Shown here: piece by piece, positions 14,538 through 18,030 of the stretch
How positions within the stretch are numbered: position 1 is the first letter of the stretch
How the letters are laid out: each line of letters starts with the position of its first letter
NCBI GenBank assembly: GCA_017549325.1
Contig: JAFYVA010000105.1
Coordinates: forward strand, 1-18,030
Reading direction: 5' to 3'
Origin: Oscillospiraceae bacterium
GTDB lineage: Bacteria > Bacillota_A > Clostridia > Oscillospirales > Oscillospiraceae
Length of the DNA: 18,030 bases
The notes under the pieces: generated by a model
The model's input: only the letters and a program-made list of their open reading frames with translations
Database searches by the model: none
What the model was told of the DNA's origin: nothing
Program-made: the position numbers and the translations under genes

Positions 14538-15494
14538 TTACTTGAAATATCTTCCAACAAATGGAACATTTTCCGCCTCAAAACTGCGGCCTTTGAGATA
14601 GTTCAAGAGCCCCGCGTCGGTGGGGAAATCGAAGGTCAGCTTGTAGGAATAGAGGGCCTGCCGCGTCTCGTTGTAGCGGCGGTTGGTATCGCCATGGCCG
14701 TATTTTCCATCGCCCAACAGAGGATGTCCCACATGGGCAAAGCTGGCGCGGATCTGATGGGTGCGGCCCGTTTCAAGACCCACCTCCACCAGTGCCAGTT
14801 CCCCCTTCACCTGCTTTGTCTCGTAGTGGGTGATGGCGGTCTTTCCCTCCGGCATGGGACGGTCGTAAACCTTCATCTCCTTGCGCTTTTCATCCTTCAC
14901 CATAAAGCAGTGGATGGTTCCCTTCGCCGGTTTCGGCGCGCCGAGGGTGATGCAGAGATAGCGCTTGTCGATCTCGCGGTCACGGATCTTCTCGTTGATG
15001 ATCCGCAGCGTCTCTGCGTTTTTCGCGGCGATGACGATGCCGCCGGTGTTGCGGTCGATGCGGTTGCACAAGGCGGGGGTGAAGGCGTTCTCCCACTTGG
15101 GATTCCACTCGCTCTTTTGGTAGAGATAGGCCTGAATGTGATTGATGAGGGTGTTGACCTTCTCCGTCTCGTCGGCGTGGACCACCAGTCCGGGACGCTT
15201 GTCCAGCAGCATGAGATTTTCATCCTCATAGACGATGTTCAGCGAGGGCTTGAAGAGGGTGAGGAACATATTGTCCTCACGGGGCTTGTCGAAGAACTCG
15301 TCGTTAATATAGAGCTGCAGCACATCGCCCTCCTGCAGCCGCTGATCCCGCTGGGCGCGGGCACCGTTACACTTGATTCGCTTGAGGCGGATATACTTCT
15401 GCAGCAGCGCCGCAGGCAAAAGAGGCACGGATTTGGACACAAAACGGTCTAAACGCTGTCCTGCATCGTTTTTTCCGATGGTAAATTCCTTCAT
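14538..15494 (-). CDS. RluA-family pseudouridine synthase (RluC/RluD-like)
   Basis: Enzyme that converts selected uridines of 23S rRNA to pseudouridine. The product is 318 aa. An N-terminal S4 RNA-binding domain (about 12-65, with QRLDRFVSK and RIKCNG) precedes the catalytic domain. The catalytic motif is NRIDRNTGGIVIAAK with Asp147 as the nucleophile; the family usually has HRLD, so His is Asn and Leu is Ile here. GRTHQIRASFAHVGHPLLGD is the conserved C-terminal motif. The ATG at 15494 follows GAGAGGAAGG. It is a single-gene unit with its own promoter and terminator. Overall pattern is nearest RluC, but the target uridines cannot be assigned from sequence alone. Confidence 0.92.
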   Translation of the reverse strand: MKEFTIGKNDAGQRLDRFVSKSVPLLPAALLQKYIRLKRIKCNGARAQRDQRLQEGDVLQLYINDEFFDKPREDNMFLTLFKPSLNIVYEDENLMLLDKRPGLVVHADETEKVNTLINHIQAYLYQKSEWNPKWENAFTPALCNRIDRNTGGIVIAAKNAETLRIINEKIRDREIDKRYLCITLGAPKPAKGTIHCFMVKDEKRKEMKVYDRPMPEGKTAITHYETKQVKGELALVEVGLETGRTHQIRASFAHVGHPLLGDGKYGHGDTNRRYNETRQALYSYKLTFDFPTDAGLLNYLKGRSFEAENVPFVGRYFK

Positions 15495-15535
15495 TTCTTG
15501 CCCTTCCTCTCCCCTGTTTTTTCGTCGTTTTCCCC

Positions 15536-15564
15536 ATTGTACTGTCGCCAGAAAAAAAAGTCAA
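15536..15564 (-). promoter_or_regulatory. sigma-A promoter of the pseudouridine synthase gene
   Basis: On the minus strand TTGACT (15564-15559), a 17-bp spacer that begins with eight T residues, and TACAAT (15541-15536). Its -35 box lies 18 bp from the -35 box of the divergent yceD promoter. Confidence 0.75.
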
Positions 15565-15582
15565 ATATTTTGCGAAAAATGT

Positions 15583-15611
15583 TTGACAATCCCGTTCTTT
15601 CACGCTATAAT
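15583..15611 (+). promoter_or_regulatory. Full-consensus sigma-A promoter of yceD-rpmF
   Basis: TTGACA (15583-15588), a 17-bp spacer and TATAAT (15606-15611), an exact match to consensus in both boxes and spacing. The predicted leader is only about 20 nt. Such a promoter fits a ribosomal protein transcript. Confidence 0.92.
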
Positions 15612-15638
15612 ACTACGCGTGTCATTGCGAGGTGTATT

Positions 15639-16136
15639 ATGCTTTTGAATGTGAACAAGCTGTTGCATACGCCGGATTCCCAGCAGGAAATCCGATTCGA
15701 GATGGATCTTCATGATCTGGAGTTTGGCGGCAACTACCCCGTGTCCCAGCCGGTCACTGTGGAAGGCCGGATCCGGAACAAGGCAGGCGTCCTGCATTGT
15801 TCTCTTCTTGCAAATACGACGCTACATTGTATCTGCGACCGCTGCAACGAACCCTTCACCGCCGAGAAAACTGTCGAGCACTACTGCGTATTGGCGCAGG
15901 AGCGGCAGAGCGAGGACGATGATGAGATCGTGTTGCTGGAGAACGATACGGTGGATCTGGGCGAAGTGGCTCGCACCGCGTTTGTCCTCGAGATGGATAC
16001 GAAAACCCTCTGCTCTCCCGACTGCATGGGTCTTTGCCCCGGCTGCGGCGCAAACCTCAATCACGAGGCCTGCCGTTGCAAGAAGGCGGTAGATCCCCGT
16101 CTTGCCAAGCTGGCGCAGCTGTTGGAGAACAAATAA
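15639..16136 (+). CDS. yceD: YceD/DUF177 family protein
   Basis: Conserved 165-aa protein encoded next to ribosomal protein L32 across bacteria; linked to 23S rRNA or ribosome biogenesis, exact role uncertain. The N-terminal half is beta-rich. Cysteines form likely metal sites: Cys66-x2-Cys69 (CDRC) and a second cluster Cys125, Cys129, Cys133, Cys136 then Cys145 and Cys147, the usual clostridial form ending in a DPRLAKLAQLL helix. An acidic stretch (SEDDDE, 91-96) divides the two. The start at 15639 has GAGGTG just upstream and lies about 20 nt after the predicted transcript start; the frame is open further upstream, but that part lies before the promoter. It precedes rpmF by 65 bp on the same transcript. 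Confidence 0.9.
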   Translation: MLLNVNKLLHTPDSQQEIRFEMDLHDLEFGGNYPVSQPVTVEGRIRNKAGVLHCSLLANTTLHCICDRCNEPFTAEKTVEHYCVLAQERQSEDDDEIVLLENDTVDLGEVARTAFVLEMDTKTLCSPDCMGLCPGCGANLNHEACRCKKAVDPRLAKLAQLLENK

Positions 16137-16201
16137 GACCCCAGCAAGTTTTACTATCATAAATATACGGCAAAGCCGTTTTAGACCAAGGAGGTGTAAC
16201 C

Positions 16202-16399
16202 ATGGCAGTCCCTAAGGGAAAAGTTTCTAAGCAAAGACGCAATAAGCGCCGCAGCTCCGTCTGGAAGCTGACCGCTCCCGCTCTGGTGGCTTGCACCAAG
16301 TGCGGTGCTCTGCATATGCCTCACAGAATGTGCCCCGAGTGCGGTACTTACAACGGCCGTCAGGTCAAGGAGATCAAGTCCGCCGTCGCCGAGAAGTAA
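16202..16399 (+). CDS. rpmF: 50S ribosomal protein L32
   Basis: Small zinc-binding protein of the large ribosomal subunit, 65 aa. The N-terminus MAVPKGKVSKQRRNKRR is characteristic, and Cys31-x2-Cys34 with Cys44-x2-Cys47 form the zinc ribbon (the C+ form; C- paralogues made in zinc shortage lack these cysteines). A near-perfect AAGGAGGTG site precedes the ATG. It is co-transcribed with yceD and closed by a strong terminator at 16420. Confidence 0.98.
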   Translation: MAVPKGKVSKQRRNKRRSSVWKLTAPALVACTKCGALHMPHRMCPECGTYNGRQVKEIKSAVAEK

Positions 16400-16419
16400 T
16401 TTCACATTGTGTCCTTTGT

Positions 16420-16457
16420 AGGAGGGAAGATTTCGCATCTTCCCTCCTTACTTTTTT
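16420..16457 (+). terminator. Rho-independent terminator after rpmF
   Basis: Perfect 12-bp stem (16420-16431 with 16437-16448), 5-nt loop, then TAC and a run of six T residues (16452-16457). Confidence 0.93.
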
Positions 16458-16458
16458 G

Positions 16459-16487
16459 TTGCGGTTTTTCCCATTCTCTGTTATAAT
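16459..16487 (+). promoter_or_regulatory. Extended -10 promoter of the DUF512 gene
   Basis: TTGCGG (16459-16464), a 17-bp spacer and TATAAT (16482-16487) preceded by TG at the extended -10 position (TGTTATAAT). The weak -35 is compensated by the TG. It starts directly after the rpmF terminator, leaving a leader of about 45 nt. Confidence 0.82.
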
Positions 16488-16538
16488 AGGTAAGTTAGTA
16501 TGAGGTAATATGCCCTATTGTCAAGGAGCTTTGATTTT

Positions 16539-17837
16539 ATGAGTACTGTGATCACTTCCATCGACCCCCGCTCCCCTGCCGAGCGTGCGGGTGTGCGCGT
16601 GGGCGAAACGCTGCGCGCCATCAACGGCCACACCGTGGTGGATGTTTTGGATTATCGTTTTTACGGCTACGACAGCAAGACTACGCTGACGCTGGAGCAG
16701 GACGGCCAAGAGCGCACCGTTACCATTCGTAAAGAAGAGGGCCGCGATCTCGGTCTGAATTTTGAAACCTACCTGATCGACCAGATGCACACCTGCGCCA
16801 ACCACTGTGTCTTTTGCTTCGTCGATCAGATGCCCCCCAATATGCGCCCCTCTCTCTATATCAAGGATGACGATGAGCGCATGAGCTTCCTGCTGGGCAA
16901 CTACACCACCCTCACCAATCTCTCCGAGCGTGAGGCACAGCGGATCATCGACCTGCATATCAGCCCCATCAATGTCTCCGTACACGCCACGGATGATGCC
17001 CTCCACTGCAAGATGCTGGGCAATAAGCAGGCCAGCCGTTCCCTCGAGTATATGCGTGCCTTCGGTAAGGCGGGCATCGTGATGAACGGTCAGATCGTGG
17101 TCTGCCCCGGTTGGAACGACGGCGATGCCCTGCGCCAGACGCTGGGCGACCTGATGGAGATGAATTTTGCCGCCTGCTGCCTTGTGCCGGTGGGCATTAC
17201 CAAGTACCGCAAGGGTCTGGCAAAGCTGGAGCCGGTCACGAAGGAAACTGCCGGTGCCATCATCGACATCGCAGAGGAGTTCGGCGCCAAGTGTCTTGCC
17301 GAGCGGGGCACGCGGATGTTCTTCTGTGCCGACGAGCTGTTTTTGAAGGCCGAGCGCCCGCTCCCCGACGAGGAGTATTACGAGGGATATCGCCATCTGG
17401 AGAACGGCGTGGGTCTGCTGCGGAGTCTGGAGGAGGAATTTATGTCCGCCCTCAAGTTTGCAGAGCTTACGAAGGAGCCCGCCTCCTTCACCATTGCCAC
17501 CGGCGTGGCGGCAGCACCGTTCCTCTCGGAGCTGGTAAACAGAGCAAAAGAGAAGTTCCCCGGTCTGCAGGGTGAGGTCATCGCCGTGAAAAATGACTTC
17601 TTCGGCCACACCATCGATGTGGCAGGCCTTGTGACGGGACAGGATATCGCCGCACAGCTGAAGGGCAAGATGACGGGCCGCCGCCTGCTGATCCCCATCC
17701 ATATGCTGCGCCACGGTGAGACGGTGTTCCTGGATGACTATACGGTAGAGCGTTTGAGCTGCGAGTTGGGCGTTCCCGTTCAGGTGAGCGGTGCCGACGG
17801 CGGCGAACTACTGGATCTGATGTTAGAAATGGAGTGA
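16539..17837 (+). CDS. PDZ-radical SAM-DUF512 protein of unknown function
   Basis: Predicted iron-sulfur enzyme of 432 aa. Residues 1-65 form a PDZ-like domain (SPAERAGVRVGETLRAING). A cysteine motif CANHCVFC (Cys86, Cys90, Cys93; CX3CX2C) binds the 4Fe-4S cluster that cleaves S-adenosylmethionine. The C-terminal half (about 210-430) is DUF512, with PVGITKYRKGL, FFCADELFL, GVAAAPFL and DDYTVERL motifs. No substrate is known for this family. The ATG at 16539 is chosen: AAGGAG lies 10 nt upstream, and the in-frame TTG at 16518 would place that site inside the gene. It ends 6 bp before der, an arrangement often seen in Clostridia, which hints at a role linked to ribosome assembly or the cell envelope. 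No membrane segment is seen. Confidence 0.88.
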   Translation: MSTVITSIDPRSPAERAGVRVGETLRAINGHTVVDVLDYRFYGYDSKTTLTLEQDGQERTVTIRKEEGRDLGLNFETYLIDQMHTCANHCVFCFVDQMPPNMRPSLYIKDDDERMSFLLGNYTTLTNLSEREAQRIIDLHISPINVSVHATDDALHCKMLGNKQASRSLEYMRAFGKAGIVMNGQIVVCPGWNDGDALRQTLGDLMEMNFAACCLVPVGITKYRKGLAKLEPVTKETAGAIIDIAEEFGAKCLAERGTRMFFCADELFLKAERPLPDEEYYEGYRHLENGVGLLRSLEEEFMSALKFAELTKEPASFTIATGVAAAPFLSELVNRAKEKFPGLQGEVIAVKNDFFGHTIDVAGLVTGQDIAAQLKGKMTGRRLLIPIHMLRHGETVFLDDYTVERLSCELGVPVQVSGADGGELLDLMLEME

Positions 17838-17843
17838 TATACG

Positions 17844-18030
17844 ATGTCGAAACCTTTGATTGCTATCGTAGGACGCCCCAATGTGGGTAAGTCCATGCTG
17901 TTTAATAAGCTGATCGGTCAGCGACTGTCCATCGTGGAGGACACCCCCGGTGTCACCCGCGACCGTATTTACGGCGAGGGCGAGTGGCGCGGCCGCAAGT
18001 TCCGCCTGGTGGATACCGGCGGTATCGAAC
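17844..18030 (+). CDS. der: Ribosome biogenesis GTPase Der (partial, N-terminus only)
   Basis: Double GTPase needed for assembly of the 50S subunit. Only the first 62 codons lie in the window; the frame is open at the right edge. G1 reads GRPNVGKS (10-17), the switch segment DTPGVTRDR follows (about 33-41), and G3 is DTGG (57-60). The residue after GKS is Met where most Der proteins have Thr (GKSTLFN). The ATG at 17844 has GGAGTG about 8 nt upstream, inside the end of the DUF512 gene, so it is probably co-transcribed and coupled with it. Confidence 0.95.
   Translation, partial: MSKPLIAIVGRPNVGKSMLFNKLIGQRLSIVEDTPGVTRDRIYGEGEWRGRKFRLVDTGGIE

Noticed and set aside
16167..16182. Hairpin ACGGC-AAA-GCCGT followed by TTT between yceD and rpmF
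   Set aside because: Only 5 bp with a 3-nt loop and a short T run; too weak to call a terminator or attenuator, and L32 must be well expressed.
16521..17714. 397-codon open frame on the minus strand
   Set aside because: Antisense shadow of the radical SAM/DUF512 gene; low-complexity His/Gln-rich translation.
1..18030. Mobile element, prophage, CRISPR or defence island
   Set aside because: No transposase, integrase, terminal repeats, spaced direct repeats or defence domains were found; all genes are core or transport functions.

Overview
The window looks like core chromosome of a GC-rich, low-pathogenicity-signal Clostridia, most likely a gut Oscillospirales/Ruminococcaceae-type Firmicute. 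Supporting signs are the gene set (RNase M5/DUF4093, PotABCD, the YceD-L32 pair, DUF512 next to Der), strong AGGAGG-type ribosome binding sites, and textbook sigma-A promoters with 17-bp spacers at all seven sites I found. The genus cannot be named from this sequence. There is no rRNA, tRNA, CRISPR array, prophage or insertion sequence, and no gap longer than about 190 bp between genes.

Layout. Positions 1-15494 are read leftward (minus strand) as five transcription units. From right to left they are: (1) an RluA-type pseudouridine synthase (15494-14538) with its own promoter and terminator; (2) the polyamine importer operon potA-potB-potCD followed by a FlK-type hotdog thioesterase (14349-9959), ending in a perfect palindromic terminator; (3) comEC-holA-rnmV (9856-5978), linked by short overlaps, with no visible terminator after rnmV; (4) glnS (5889-4150), with its own promoter, a small inverted repeat at its predicted transcript start and a strong terminator; (5) ddl-murF-ABC-F ATPase (3989-1), a cell-wall precursor pair followed by a ribosome-associated ATPase that runs off the left edge. 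At about 15.5-15.6 kb there is a back-to-back divergent promoter region. From it the plus strand carries yceD-rpmF (15639-16399) with a terminator, then a PDZ/radical-SAM/DUF512 gene (16539-17837) with its own extended -10 promoter, and the first 62 codons of der, cut by the right edge.

How the genes work together. Ddl makes D-Ala-D-Ala and MurF attaches it to the UDP-MurNAc-tripeptide, so their translational coupling (ATGA overlap) is functional. The rlu, yceD-rpmF, rnmV, glnS, ABC-F and der genes all serve ribosome assembly or translation. potA-potB-potCD should form a complete polyamine importer in which permease C and the binding protein are one polypeptide. The thioesterase at the end of that operon has no obvious place in polyamine import.

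I see no clearly novel defence or mobile system. The points most worth a second look are the PotC-PotD fusion, its thioesterase partner, the acidic PotA tail that doubles as the potB ribosome binding site, an 11-bp sequence shared by the glnS and pot transcription starts, and the pot leader with its tandem repeat and possible leaderless small ORF.
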